64,000 bases of DNA, taken from contig NZ_JNIM01000001.1 in the NCBI RefSeq assembly GCF_000702505.1, forward strand, positions 2,728,001 to 2,792,000. The letters are read 5' to 3'. Position numbers and translations under genes: made by a program. Source of the DNA: Thermogemmatispora carboxidivorans (GTDB lineage Bacteria; Chloroflexota; Ktedonobacteria; Ktedonobacterales; Ktedonobacteraceae). How positions within the stretch are numbered: the stretch's first letter is position 1; each line of letters starts with the position of its first letter. Positions 32,708-41,319 of this stretch are shown here, piece by piece. The notes under the pieces are model-generated. The model saw only the letters and a program-made list of their open reading frames with translations. It did not search any database and had not been told where the DNA came from.

Positions 32708-33418
32708 TCACCGCTTGTCCTCGATCTCGTCTTCGAGAATGGCAACAGCGCGCACCGGCGAGCCGGTGCCCTGGCGAATGCGCAGGGGAAAGCCGACAAA
32801 GATGAAGCGCCGCCCTACCAGTTGCTCAAGGTTGGCCAGATTCTCGTAATGGGTGATTCCGTGGGCACGGCACATCATATGACAGGGATAGGTCCGGCTG
32901 ATGGGATTATCCGGGCTGGGCGCATCCACGCCGAAGGTTTTGACTCCATGCTCGAGCAGCCAGTTGCTGCCTGCCTCATCGAGGCCGGGATACTGGCTTA
33001 GATAGGCGGCGGTACCGTGGTAACGGTTGTAGGTGCCGGTATAGAGCAGCAGGATATCGCCGCGCCGCAGCTCGCTCCCAGAGCCTTCCAGGGCCAGGTC
33101 AAGATCGCGCGCCCCAATGTAGGTCTGCGGCTCCTTAAAGGAGACATCAAGACAGAGCGCTGGACCATAGAAGAGATCAAGCGCCATCTGGTCGATCGAG
33201 GGAGCCTCGGGACGCGGATCAAGGTGGCTGAGGGCATCAACGTGAGTGGGACCGTGATCGCTCATGAGCAGTCCGCGCGACTGGTAGGAGAACCCTCCTT
33301 CGAAGTTCTTGCGCGTCTCTTCATGCGAATGGTGCTCCCAGATCACGGTCTTCAGGTGGCCCGGATAGACGTACATGCCCTGGTAGATTTCCTGGGATAG
33401 ATCAATCAGGCGTGTCAT
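32708..33418 (-). CDS. Cyclase-family hydrolase (kynurenine formamidase-like)
   Basis: The 236-residue protein belongs to the putative cyclase family (PF04199), metal-dependent amidohydrolases such as bacterial kynurenine formamidase. The metal-binding motif appears as SDHGPTHVDALSHLDP at about residues 52-67, followed by RRGDILLLYTG and GVKTFGVDAPSPDN. The start at 33418 follows GGAGGG; the frame is open to 33499 without a better site. In this operon it would open a ring or hydrolyse an amide or lactone formed after oxidation by the molybdenum hydroxylase and SDR. No tryptophan-pathway partners are present, so kynurenine formamidase itself is unlikely. Confidence 0.88.
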   Translation of the reverse strand: MTRLIDLSQEIYQGMYVYPGHLKTVIWEHHSHEETRKNFEGGFSYQSRGLLMSDHGPTHVDALSHLDPRPEAPSIDQMALDLFYGPALCLDVSFKEPQTYIGARDLDLALEGSGSELRRGDILLLYTGTYNRYHGTAAYLSQYPGLDEAGSNWLLEHGVKTFGVDAPSPDNPISRTYPCHMMCRAHGITHYENLANLEQLVGRRFIFVGFPLRIRQGTGSPVRAVAILEDEIEDKR

Positions 33419-33470
33419 TGCTTGCGATCCCTCCGCGTGTAGAATAGCTGGCCGGATGGCGCTCTCGCCC

Positions 33471-34250
33471 TTAATACATGACAATACCCGCTGAGACATT
33501 GAGGTCCTCGCCCGTGATAGAAGCCGCCTGCTCCGAGGCCAGAAAGACCGCCGCAGCAGCGACCTCCTCCGCTGTTACCAGCCGCCCGAGGGGGGCATCG
33601 CGCAGGAAGGTTGCGCGCGCCTCCTCCAGACTGATGCCCTTGACTTCCGCTTGTTTGCGAATGACCTGCTCGATGCGCTCACCCTCGACGGGGCCGGGCG
33701 AGATCACATTGACGCGGATGCCGTAGGGACCAACCTCCCAGGCCAGTGTACGCGCCAGCCCCACCAGCGCTAGCTTGCTGGCCGCATAGGGTGTGCGTCC
33801 GAAGAGGGGCCGTTTGCCGGTCATCGAGCCAATGCAGAGAATGCAGCCGGAAGCCTGAGCGATCATCAGCGGGAGCAAGGCCCGGCAGCAGAGAAAGGTT
33901 CCGCGCACATTGACAGCAAAGGTCTCTTCCCAGGCGTCAGGAGTGATCTCCCAGAGGGGGGCAGTTGGTCCCGCAGCCCCGCTGTTATTGACCAGGATAT
34001 CTACCCGCCCAAAATGCTCCTGTACGGCCTGAGCAAGTCCGGCGACTGCCGTCGCCTCGCTGACGTCGGTTGGAATGACCACGGCCTCGCCACCGAGGTC
34101 GCTGACCATGCGGCGCGTTTCTTCAAGGGCGGTGACAGAGCGAGCAGCCAGCGCCAGCCGAGCGCCCGCCTGGGCGTAGGCCAGGGCAATCGCGCGACCG
34201 ATGCCACGTCCGCCACCGGTGATGACGGCAACTTTCTCTTGCAAGAGCAT
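33471..34250 (-). CDS. Short-chain dehydrogenase/reductase
   Basis: The 259-residue SDR has GGGRGIGRAIA at about residues 12-22, NNSGAAG near 89, a catalytic Ser in ILCIGSMTG at about residue 140, and Tyr-x-x-x-Lys in PYAASKLALVG at about residue 154. The ALAARSV end of strand 2 carries Arg after Ala, favouring NADPH or dual use. GGAGGAGG precedes the ATG. It follows the large molybdenum hydroxylase subunit by 102 bases (with a hairpin between) and precedes the cyclase-family gene. Its likely task is oxidation or reduction of a hydroxylated intermediate of the same pathway. Confidence 0.93.
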   Translation of the reverse strand: MLLQEKVAVITGGGRGIGRAIALAYAQAGARLALAARSVTALEETRRMVSDLGGEAVVIPTDVSEATAVAGLAQAVQEHFGRVDILVNNSGAAGPTAPLWEITPDAWEETFAVNVRGTFLCCRALLPLMIAQASGCILCIGSMTGKRPLFGRTPYAASKLALVGLARTLAWEVGPYGIRVNVISPGPVEGERIEQVIRKQAEVKGISLEEARATFLRDAPLGRLVTAEEVAAAAVFLASEQAASITGEDLNVSAGIVMY

Positions 34251-34301
34251 ATGCAGCGCCTCCTCCTCAGCGGAACGGCCTGCAGAGCCAGACGAAAGAG
34301 G

Positions 34302-34332
34302 AGGCAGCCGCTCGTTTTGGAGCGGGCTGCCT
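34302..34332 (-). other. Intergenic hairpin within the molybdenum hydroxylase operon
   Basis: AGGCAGCCGCTC (34302-34313) and GAGCGGGCTGCCT (34320-34332) pair with a single bulged base and a 6-base loop. The hairpin lies between the large-subunit gene and the SDR on the minus strand and is followed by a pyrimidine-rich stretch rather than a T run. It could partially terminate the transcript or stabilise the upstream mRNA, giving more hydroxylase than downstream enzymes. Confidence 0.5.
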
Positions 34333-34352
34333 GCGGTGATATGGTCCTCGCC

Positions 34353-36776
34353 TCAGTTTGTCTGTCTCTGGTGGCGGCTCTGGGCCTCCTTGACCCAGCG
34401 GACAATCTTCTCGGGCGTGATCGGCATCTCGTCAATGCTGATCCCGAAGGGTCTGAGGGCATCTTCGATGGCGCTCGTGACCGCTGGCGGCGCCACCATG
34501 CGCCCGCCTTCTCCACCACCTTTGACGCCATAGGCGGTGAAGGGCGAGGGCGTCTCGTGATGGTAGACCTCGATGGCAGGTACATCGCTGGCCGAGGGCA
34601 AGAGGTAGTCGACAAAGGTCGACGTGAGATTCTGCCCATCTGGCCCGTAACGCACCTCTTCTAAGAGCGCCAGCCCGATACCCTGGGCGATGCCGCCGCG
34701 GATCTGGCCCTGCAGCGAACGCGGATTAAGCACAGTGCCCACGTCGTGCACGGCCACATACTTCTTGAAGCGTACCGCGCCCGTCTCAATATCCACCTCG
34801 ACGGCCACCAGATGGGCGGCGTGTCCCATAATCGGATAGAAGACCCCCAGATCCTTGCGGTCGTCGTGCGGCTTCGTGGTATAGGGGTGATCGTAGGTAA
34901 AGGTGCCCTCAAGACCGCTCTCCAGCTCGGGCGGCAGGTCGAGCTTGAACCAGTAGGCGCGCATGCCGATATCGGCCAGGCTGACAGAGGAGGAGGGGAC
35001 GCCCTTGACGCGCACCTGACCGCCAACCAGTTCCAGATCGGAGACGCTGGCTTCGAGCATATGGGCGGCAATCTTGAAGATCTTTTCTTTGAGACGGGCA
35101 GCAGCACCATGCACAGCCCCAGCCAGCATGACCGTCATGCGACTGCCGCCCGGGCCGGCGCTCGGCAGGGCGTGCGCGGTGCTATCGTAGGTGACGTTGA
35201 CGTCACGGGGATCAATGCCCAGCTCCTCGGCTACAACCTGCGCCACCACGGTCTCGGGACTGTTGCCCCAGAACGGCGAGAACATGGTGACCGTCACTCC
35301 TCCGGTGGGGCCAACACTGATGCGCACGCTTTCCGGGGTCGAGTTGAGGCCCGTGGCTGGTGCGGGATTGTGAAACCAGAACTCCGTCGAGCTGTAGGTG
35401 CTGCGCTGCTGGGCGGTCGCCAGCCCAATGCCCAGATAGCGCCCCTCCTGGCGCGCCTGCGCCTGCTGCTGGCGCCAGGCGTCAAGGTCAAAGTGCCCCA
35501 GGGCCAGGTCGAGGACGCCGGGATAGTTACCGCTGTCGTAGACATTGCCGGTCGGGATCTTGTAGGGGAACTGGTCGGGCTGAATGAAGTTGCGCCGGCG
35601 GATCTCGACGCGATCGATCCCCAACTGCTCGGCGGCGGCATCGACCAGGCGCTCAAGCACCCAGTTGCCAACGTCGGAGCCAGCTCCCCGAAAGACGGTC
35701 TGCTGATTTTTGTTGGTCAAGACGGCCTTGATGCCTGTTTCCACGCTGCGAATGGTGTAGGGGCCGGTAATCTGCGCCATCATGTTGGTGTTGCCGGTAA
35801 TGGCAAAGATGAAGTAGGCACCGTAGTCGTCGATAGTCCGCAGGCGCAGACTGAGGAACTGGCCGTCTTTGGTCACTGCCAGCTCAGCCTCGTAGAGACG
35901 TTCTGGCCCCTGAGAATCGTTGGCCATCAGGTTGTCCAGGCGATCTTCCATGAACTTGACTGGGCGACCTGTGACTTTGGAGAGGGCGCCGGCGATGCCG
36001 ATGACCTTGGCCAGGAAATGCTTGCTGCCAAAGCTGCCCCCGGTATACATCGGGTAGAAGTTGAGCTTGTGGGGGGGGATCTTGAGCATGCTGGACATGA
36101 CCCAGGAGGCCGAGTTGAGCATGTTGGTATTCGACCAGATCTCCATCGTGTCTCTGGCCGGGTCGTAAGCACAGACGGCGCCATTTGGCTCCAGCGGGGC
36201 CGCTGTGGCTCGTGGCCAGCGCAAGCGGCGCCGAATGACATGATCAGCCCGGGCAAAGTCGCCATCAACATCGCCGAAGGTAAAAACATGGTCATAGACG
36301 ACGTTGGTCCCAAGGTTCTCGTGGACGAGGGGCGCGCCGGGCTGCATAGCACTGAGGGCGTCGGTCACCGCTGGCAGTGGCTCCCAGTCAATTTCCACCA
36401 GGTCAAGGGCGTCCTCAGCGAGAGCGCGGCTCTCGGCGGCGACGGCGACCACTGCCTCGCCGGCATAGCGCACTTTCTCGACGGCAATGGCGTGTTCAAC
36501 GACGGGTTCAGCGCAGAAAGCCGGGACAGGACCAATGACCTCGGCGGCCTCCTTGCCCGTGAGTACGGCCTGCACCCCCGGCAGAGCACGCGCCGCGCTG
36601 GTGTCGATGGCCCGAATGCGGGCATGGGCATAGGGGCTGCGCAGAACGGCGGCGTGCAGCATGCCTGCGATCTTGAAATCGTTGATATAGGTGACCGTTC
36701 CCATGAGCAAGGCCGGATCTTCCCGCCGCTTGAGGTCCTTGCCGATCCAGGCGCGTTCGCTGACGGTGGTGGTCAT
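34353..36776 (-). CDS. Molybdenum hydroxylase large subunit (xanthine dehydrogenase family)
   Basis: The 807-residue subunit binds the molybdopterin cytosine dinucleotide cofactor and carries the active site of a xanthine dehydrogenase/CO dehydrogenase-like enzyme. The N-terminus (IGKDLKRREDPALLMG) and motifs such as MYTGGSFGSKHF and the catalytic Glu region VKGGGEGGRMVAPPA near the C-terminus are typical. The active-site loop reads VFRGAGSDVGN, close to the AYRGAGR loop of form II CoxL-like enzymes and unlike the Cys-containing loop of true CO dehydrogenase. It should therefore hydroxylate an organic N-heterocycle, aldehyde or aromatic substrate. The ATG follows AAAGGAG. It is third in the FAD - FeS - molybdenum gene order. 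Confidence 0.93.
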   Translation of the reverse strand: MTTTVSERAWIGKDLKRREDPALLMGTVTYINDFKIAGMLHAAVLRSPYAHARIRAIDTSAARALPGVQAVLTGKEAAEVIGPVPAFCAEPVVEHAIAVEKVRYAGEAVVAVAAESRALAEDALDLVEIDWEPLPAVTDALSAMQPGAPLVHENLGTNVVYDHVFTFGDVDGDFARADHVIRRRLRWPRATAAPLEPNGAVCAYDPARDTMEIWSNTNMLNSASWVMSSMLKIPPHKLNFYPMYTGGSFGSKHFLAKVIGIAGALSKVTGRPVKFMEDRLDNLMANDSQGPERLYEAELAVTKDGQFLSLRLRTIDDYGAYFIFAITGNTNMMAQITGPYTIRSVETGIKAVLTNKNQQTVFRGAGSDVGNWVLERLVDAAAEQLGIDRVEIRRRNFIQPDQFPYKIPTGNVYDSGNYPGVLDLALGHFDLDAWRQQQAQARQEGRYLGIGLATAQQRSTYSSTEFWFHNPAPATGLNSTPESVRISVGPTGGVTVTMFSPFWGNSPETVVAQVVAEELGIDPRDVNVTYDSTAHALPSAGPGGSRMTVMLAGAVHGAAARLKEKIFKIAAHMLEASVSDLELVGGQVRVKGVPSSSVSLADIGMRAYWFKLDLPPELESGLEGTFTYDHPYTTKPHDDRKDLGVFYPIMGHAAHLVAVEVDIETGAVRFKKYVAVHDVGTVLNPRSLQGQIRGGIAQGIGLALLEEVRYGPDGQNLTSTFVDYLLPSASDVPAIEVYHHETPSPFTAYGVKGGGEGGRMVAPPAVTSAIEDALRPFGISIDEMPITPEKIVRWVKEAQSRHQRQTN

Positions 36777-36799
36777 GGGTGCACGCTCCTTTCATGAGA

Positions 36800-37315
36800 T
36801 CAAGCCGTCGTCCCCGAAGAGGTGGCAGCCTCCGCCCCCTCACGCAGGCGCTGAGCTGCAAGACGGATAGCTTCAACGATGTGCTGGTAGCCCGTGCAGC
36901 GGCAGAGATTGCCGGAAAGAGCAGAGCGGATTTCCTCTTCAGTCGGATCAGGATTCTGCTGAAGTAGCTCGTAGGCCGTCATGAGCATACCCGGCGTGCA
37001 GAAGCCGCACTGGAGCGCCTGTTTTTCCCAAAAGGCTTCTTGTAAGGGATGCATGCGCCCATGCTGGGCCAGGCCCTCCACAGTCGTCACCTCATGGCCA
37101 TTGGCTTGCACAGCCAGCAACAGGCAGGCCCGCACGCTCTGGCCGTCGAGCAGGACGGTGCAGGCGCCGCAACTGCCGTGCTCGCAGCCAGCGTTTGTGC
37201 CTGTCAGCTCCAGGTCCTCTCGTAGCATATCCAGCAAGGTGCGACGCGGCTCGACGAAGAGGCGATGGGGAACGCCGTTGACAGAGAGGCGCACCGGGAT
37301 AAAGTCGTCTTCCAT
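36800..37315 (-). CDS. Molybdenum hydroxylase small subunit (2Fe-2S)
   Basis: The 171-residue subunit carries two [2Fe-2S] clusters that pass electrons from the molybdenum centre to FAD. The plant-ferredoxin-type cluster is bound by NAGCEHGSCGACTVLLDG with a further Cys in VRACLLLA (about residues 42-64). The C-terminal cluster is bound by QCGFCTPGM and NLCRCTGYQ (about residues 102-142). All eight cysteines are present. Its start overlaps the stop of the FAD subunit (TAATG), so translation is coupled, and it precedes the large subunit by 23 bases. Confidence 0.95.
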   Translation of the reverse strand: MEDDFIPVRLSVNGVPHRLFVEPRRTLLDMLREDLELTGTNAGCEHGSCGACTVLLDGQSVRACLLLAVQANGHEVTTVEGLAQHGRMHPLQEAFWEKQALQCGFCTPGMLMTAYELLQQNPDPTEEEIRSALSGNLCRCTGYQHIVEAIRLAAQRLREGAEAATSSGTTA

Positions 37316-38196
37316 TATGAGTGACTCCTTTCTGCGCGCTGGGCGGCCAGCGCCAAGGCGCGCCGGGTCAGCACGCCCGCCAGGTGACGACGATAATCGG
37401 CAGAGCCGTGGATATCTGCGGGAGGCTCCTTGAGTTCATTGACAACAGCTTCCGCGGCGGCCTGCCAGGCCGCATCGTCGGGATGGCGACCTCGGAGGAG
37501 GGCCTCGGCAGTGGTCGCCTGCAGAGGGGTAGGGGCAACGCTACAGAGAGTCAGGCGAGCCTGGGCGATGGTGCCATCTTCGGCCAGGCAGATGACAGCG
37601 GCAACACCGGCCAGGGCGTAATCGCCTTCGCGCCGTGCGAATTCGAGGAAGGCGCTACCGCTGCGGGGCGGCAAGCCAGGCAGGTGGACTTCGGTCAGAA
37701 TTTCCCCATGTTGCAGAGCCGTCTGAAATGGTCCCTTGAAGAAGGCCGCTGCCGCGATGGTGCGACTGCCGGTGCTGCTCTGCAGAGTGAAGGCAGCGTC
37801 CAGGGCCAGCATCACGGCGGGTAGCTCCGCCGCCGGGTCGGCATGGGCGAGGCTGCCACCCAGTGTGCTCCGATGGCGAATGGCGGGGTGCCCGACGTAG
37901 TGGGCGGCTTCGACCAGGAGGGGCTGCCGGGCTGCTACCAGTGGATCACGCTCCAGGGTAGCATCGCGTGTCAGAGCGCCCAAGACCAGGCCGCCATTCC
38001 GCGGATGAATGAAGGCCAGAGCCTGGATCTCGTTGAGGTCAATGAGGGCTGAGGGGCGCGCCAGACGGAGATTGAGCAAGGGAAGCAGGCTCTGGCCACC
38101 AGCCAGAAGACGCGCTTCATCGCCCTGCTCGTCGAGCAATTGCACGGCCTCAGCGATGGTATGTGGGGCAAAATAGCGGAAACGCGCTGACTTCAT
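37315..38196 (-). CDS. Molybdenum hydroxylase FAD-binding subunit
   Basis: The 293-residue medium subunit transfers electrons from the iron-sulfur clusters to the external acceptor. The FAD-binding signatures are LLAGGQSLLPLLNLRLARP at about residues 31-49 and the second glycine-rich motif RHRSTLGGSLAHADPAAELP near 106-125, both characteristic of the CO dehydrogenase/xanthine dehydrogenase FAD-binding family. The C-terminal CO_deh_flav_C-like domain follows. A GAAAGGAAGG site precedes the ATG. It is the first of three consecutive genes for one complex; a small VOC-family gene lies 145 bases upstream. Confidence 0.95.
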   Translation of the reverse strand: MKSARFRYFAPHTIAEAVQLLDEQGDEARLLAGGQSLLPLLNLRLARPSALIDLNEIQALAFIHPRNGGLVLGALTRDATLERDPLVAARQPLLVEAAHYVGHPAIRHRSTLGGSLAHADPAAELPAVMLALDAAFTLQSSTGSRTIAAAAFFKGPFQTALQHGEILTEVHLPGLPPRSGSAFLEFARREGDYALAGVAAVICLAEDGTIAQARLTLCSVAPTPLQATTAEALLRGRHPDDAAWQAAAEAVVNELKEPPADIHGSADYRRHLAGVLTRRALALAAQRAERSHS

Positions 38197-38341
38197 GAGC
38201 AGTTTCCTTCCTTTCTCGGGGTCCTTCAGGTCAGGGGCCGTCAGCTGGAGAGCAGGCGGCAGCCCTGTGATCTCGTTTGGGGCAATGGCGACTGTCTTTG
38301 CTGCCTGTTCTGATCACCGCTTCCATTGCTCGTTTGCTCGC

Positions 38342-38755
38342 TCAAGGGCGCGATGACCAGGCGAAGAGTTCGATGACATGGCTATCGGGATCACAGATGT
38401 AGAGCTGCATGACACCGTCACCGCGTGGTCGCGGCCCTCCGACGATGGGCACGCCCAGAGCCTGCAGGTGTTGTCTGGCAACCTCCAGGTCTGTGACCTC
38501 AAAGGCCAGATGGGTGACCCGCCCGAGGGCCAGCTCCTCGGGCAGGTAGCCAGGATGAGTTTCCAAGGCACGCCCGGCAATTTCTTCGCCAATCAGGTGG
38601 ATCTGAAAATCTCCTCCGGTCAGCCAGGCGCCGGGAAAGTCAAAGTTGGGAGGGCGAGGAATCTCCTGCATACCCAGTACCTGGCTATAGAACTGGCGTG
38701 AGCGGTCCACCTCTTTGACCAGCAGAGCTACATGGTCGGCTCGACGGATGTCCAT
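38342..38755 (-). CDS. VOC-superfamily (glyoxalase/dioxygenase-like) protein
   Basis: The 137-residue protein has two beta-alpha-beta-beta-beta halves. It begins DIRRADHVALLVKEVDRSRQFY, with His as the first metal ligand, continues with RVTHLAFEVTDLEVARQHL (second His) and ends in LYICDPDSHVIELFAW with Glu as the last ligand. This is the vicinal oxygen chelate metal site found in glyoxalases, ring-cleavage dioxygenases and epimerases. The start at 38755 is preferred over an upstream in-frame GTG/ATG. Its place before the molybdenum hydroxylase genes suggests a role in the same catabolic pathway, such as ring cleavage or isomerisation; that is inference. Confidence 0.87.
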   Translation of the reverse strand: MDIRRADHVALLVKEVDRSRQFYSQVLGMQEIPRPPNFDFPGAWLTGGDFQIHLIGEEIAGRALETHPGYLPEELALGRVTHLAFEVTDLEVARQHLQALGVPIVGGPRPRGDGVMQLYICDPDSHVIELFAWSSRP

Positions 38756-38925
38756 CACAGCGCACACTCCTGCTAAAGAACAGCCATAATGTCAGTCCAT
38801 GCTGCCGTCGTTTCCTTTCCTAGCGTAGCATCCTGGCAGGGAGGAATACATCAGACAAAGGATGGTTGGAGGGAGAGACTTTCGAGGGATGGCTTCCTCC
38901 CCCAAAAAGGGGAAGGAGGCCGTAC

Positions 38926-40488
38926 TTACGTTGCCAGGGGGAGTGTGACGCGGACCAGTGTGCCCTGGGCTGGCGCGCTGATGATCTCGAGGACGCCCCC
39001 GATTTGACTGGCGCGCTCGCGCATGGAGTGCAGCCCAAGATGGCCGGGAAAGGTGGCCGTGGTATCGAAGCCCAGGCCATCATCGCCTACTTCCAGAACT
39101 ATCGTCCCTGCCTCCCTATAAAGAGCCAGCTGACAGCGGTGAGCGCGCGCATGCTTGACCACGTTGTAGAGCGCCTCTTGCGCAATGCGATAGAGCGCTT
39201 CTTTGGTTTCCAGGGGAAGCACTGGCTCAGCATCGAGTCGGGTCTCTACATCCAGCTGGTGCAGGGCCTTAATGGCCGCGGCGCGCCGGGCGAGCGCCTC
39301 GACGATGCCATTGCTCTCCAGGGCTTCAGGATGGAGGGCGAAGATCAGCGAGCGCATCTCAGCATGGGTAGCTCTGGCCAGGGAAAGCACGTAATCAAGA
39401 GATTCGTGCGCATGCCTCTGATCGGTCTCCAGAGCAGCTCGGGCCGCCTGCGCTCCCAGAACGATGCCGTAGAGACCCTGGGCAACTGAGTCGTGCAGTT
39501 CACGCGCCAGGCGTTGACGCTCTTCCAGGGCGGCCTTTTCCTGGGCGGTCAGGAGCAGCCGCGCGTTCTCGACAGCAACGGCTGCCTGATCGGCAATGGC
39601 CGAGAAGAAGGCGATCTCACTCTCATCGGGCGGCGGCCCCGACGGACAATAGACGGTAAAGACCCCCCGGCATTCGCTGCCATAGATCAAAGGGATACAG
39701 ACGATGGTCTCCCAGCAGGAGGCACGCAGGAAAGGGTGAACAGGCTCGTAATGGGGGTCGGCTAATAACGCCTGACGCAGGCCAGTCGCCACGACCGTCC
39801 GCCGCTCCGCGTACGCCTGCATGGTAGGGAGGCAGATGCCCTGCTGCACCAGCCGCACCAGGCCGGGGGCATAGCCTGGCGGGAGACCGTAGCTGCCAAC
39901 CACCCGGAAGAGTGGAGGATCACCGTTAATGAGTGGTACGAGGCAGGCCATGACTCCTGTCGCCTGGACCACGCTCCGCGCCAGGGCGTTGAGGGTGGCT
40001 TCCAGCGAGCCGGCTCCAACCAGTGTGCTGGCAAACTGAGCCAGCACTTCAGCTTTGCGTTCAAGCTGGCGCTGGAAGGTGAGGTCACGCACAATGATGA
40101 TGGTGAACCACTCTCCCTGACTCTCAATGACGCTCTGCTGGCATTCTACTTCCCGCTTCTCTCCACTGGAACGCAGGATGACCGCCGACCAGCGCCCGGC
40201 CCGCAGGCTGAAGAGCTGGGCGCCCTCGCTTTGCTGCTGGGGGAAGAGAACGCTCAGCGGTTGGCCCTGCAGGCTGCTGGCTTCGCGTCCGAAGATCTCG
40301 GCAGCAGCCCGATTACCATAGAGACAGATCTGCTCGGCATTGCTGATCAGATAGCCGTCTGGGGACAGATCGAGCAAAGGCGCTACGATGGTCGGGTCCA
40401 GCCGACTGAGATGCAAAAGATGCTGCAGGGGCAAGTGATTGTTGTCTGCTCTGCGAGACGTCAGGGCGGGTCGCGAGCTACTTGACAT
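38926..40488 (-). CDS. Sensor histidine kinase with PAS and GAF domains (NarX/DegS type)
   Basis: The 520-residue kinase lacks a clear membrane segment. A PAS domain at about residues 40-135 (PDGYLISNAEQICLYGN and AAEIFG) is followed by a GAF domain at about 150-310. HisKA_3 dimerisation is shown by ERQRLARELHDSVAQGL with phospho-acceptor His332. The HATPase domain contains YRIAQEALYNVVKHARAH (N box) and VGDDGLGFD (G1). AGGGAGG precedes the ATG at 40488. It lies 52 bases after the cognate response regulator gene on the same strand. A cytoplasmic signal, perhaps a small ligand or redox state sensed by GAF or PAS, is implied. The targets are unknown. Confidence 0.95.
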   Translation of the reverse strand: MSSSSRPALTSRRADNNHLPLQHLLHLSRLDPTIVAPLLDLSPDGYLISNAEQICLYGNRAAAEIFGREASSLQGQPLSVLFPQQQSEGAQLFSLRAGRWSAVILRSSGEKREVECQQSVIESQGEWFTIIIVRDLTFQRQLERKAEVLAQFASTLVGAGSLEATLNALARSVVQATGVMACLVPLINGDPPLFRVVGSYGLPPGYAPGLVRLVQQGICLPTMQAYAERRTVVATGLRQALLADPHYEPVHPFLRASCWETIVCIPLIYGSECRGVFTVYCPSGPPPDESEIAFFSAIADQAAVAVENARLLLTAQEKAALEERQRLARELHDSVAQGLYGIVLGAQAARAALETDQRHAHESLDYVLSLARATHAEMRSLIFALHPEALESNGIVEALARRAAAIKALHQLDVETRLDAEPVLPLETKEALYRIAQEALYNVVKHARAHRCQLALYREAGTIVLEVGDDGLGFDTTATFPGHLGLHSMRERASQIGGVLEIISAPAQGTLVRVTLPLAT

Positions 40489-40540
40489 GGTGGTACCTCC
40501 CTTGAGGCGCACCTCCCCGGTGGGAGAGACGAGGAAGGCG

Positions 40541-41170
40541 CTAGGGCGCGGGCATCAAGCCATTGCGCATGGCATACAGGACGGCCTGAGTGCGACTCTG
40601 TACGCCGAGCTTATGGAGAATGTTGCTGACGTGGGTCTTGACTGTCTCTTCGCGGAGGCGGAGTGAGCGCGCAATCTCTTTGTTCGACTGGCCCTGACCG
40701 AGAAGCTGAAGGACCTGCTTTTCGCGCCCGGTCAGCTTCTCAACCTGACCCTGTCCGTGTAGTTCGTGCATCAGATGAGTAAGGGCCGAGGGCGCGAGCT
40801 GCACCTGACCGGCGGCGGCAGCGCGCAGGGAGCGACACAGCTCTTCGCCGTCAAGGTCTTTGAGTAGATAGCCAATGGCGCCAGCGCGCATAATCTCGAT
40901 AATGGTCTTCTCTTCGAGCACGCTGGTTAGCCCGAGCACTTCGATCTCGGGCAGCTCCTGGCGAATGGCTGCTGTGGCCGCTATGCCATCCATAACAGGC
41001 ATCAGAATGTCCATCAGGACGACATCGGGCATCAGCTGGCGCGCCAGTTCGACGGCCTCGGCGCCGTTCGCTGCCTCACCTACAATTTCGATATCCGGGT
41101 CCATACGGAGAAAGAGGCGCAAGCCTTGACGCACTACTTTGTGATCGTCGGCTATCAGGACGCGAATCAT
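40541..41170 (-). CDS. NarL/FixJ-family response regulator
   Basis: The 209-residue regulator has a receiver domain with the acidic pair in LIADDHK, the phospho-acceptor Asp54 in PDVVLMDILMPVMDG, and Lys in YLLKDLDG. A LuxR-type helix-turn-helix follows at about 142-200 (LTGREKQVLQLLGQGQSNKEIARSL). AAGGAGGG lies 7-8 bases before the ATG. It is transcribed just ahead of the sensor kinase, forming a two-component pair. A TATACT -10-like hexamer at 41230-41235 on the minus strand is a possible promoter, but its -35 is poor. Confidence 0.96.
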   Translation of the reverse strand: MIRVLIADDHKVVRQGLRLFLRMDPDIEIVGEAANGAEAVELARQLMPDVVLMDILMPVMDGIAATAAIRQELPEIEVLGLTSVLEEKTIIEIMRAGAIGYLLKDLDGEELCRSLRAAAAGQVQLAPSALTHLMHELHGQGQVEKLTGREKQVLQLLGQGQSNKEIARSLRLREETVKTHVSNILHKLGVQSRTQAVLYAMRNGLMPAP

Positions 41171-41319
41171 TGCGCAGCCCTCCTTGTTCGATCAGCAGCG
41201 ACCTCTTTACAGGCAGCATTCCGAAGCAGAGTATACCATACCCAGCAGCGCAGCGAACGGAGTCCCCGCCTTCGCTTCGAGCGGCGCCTCCACCGGAGAC
41301 AGCAGCTTGCCTGGGATGA

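Noticed and set aside
32708-33418. Kynurenine formamidase (kynB)
   Set aside because: The fold family fits, but no tryptophan dioxygenase or kynureninase gene is nearby and the operon context points to another ring-opening or amide-hydrolysing step.
34746-36797. A 683-codon open frame on the plus strand
   Set aside because: It is antisense to the molybdenum hydroxylase large subunit, whose family motifs are intact. No recognisable protein features are present in the plus-strand frame.
34353-38196. Carbon monoxide dehydrogenase (coxMSL)
   Set aside because: Subunit order and folds match, but the active-site loop is VFRGAGS, not the Cys-containing loop of form I CO dehydrogenase, so CO oxidation is not supported.
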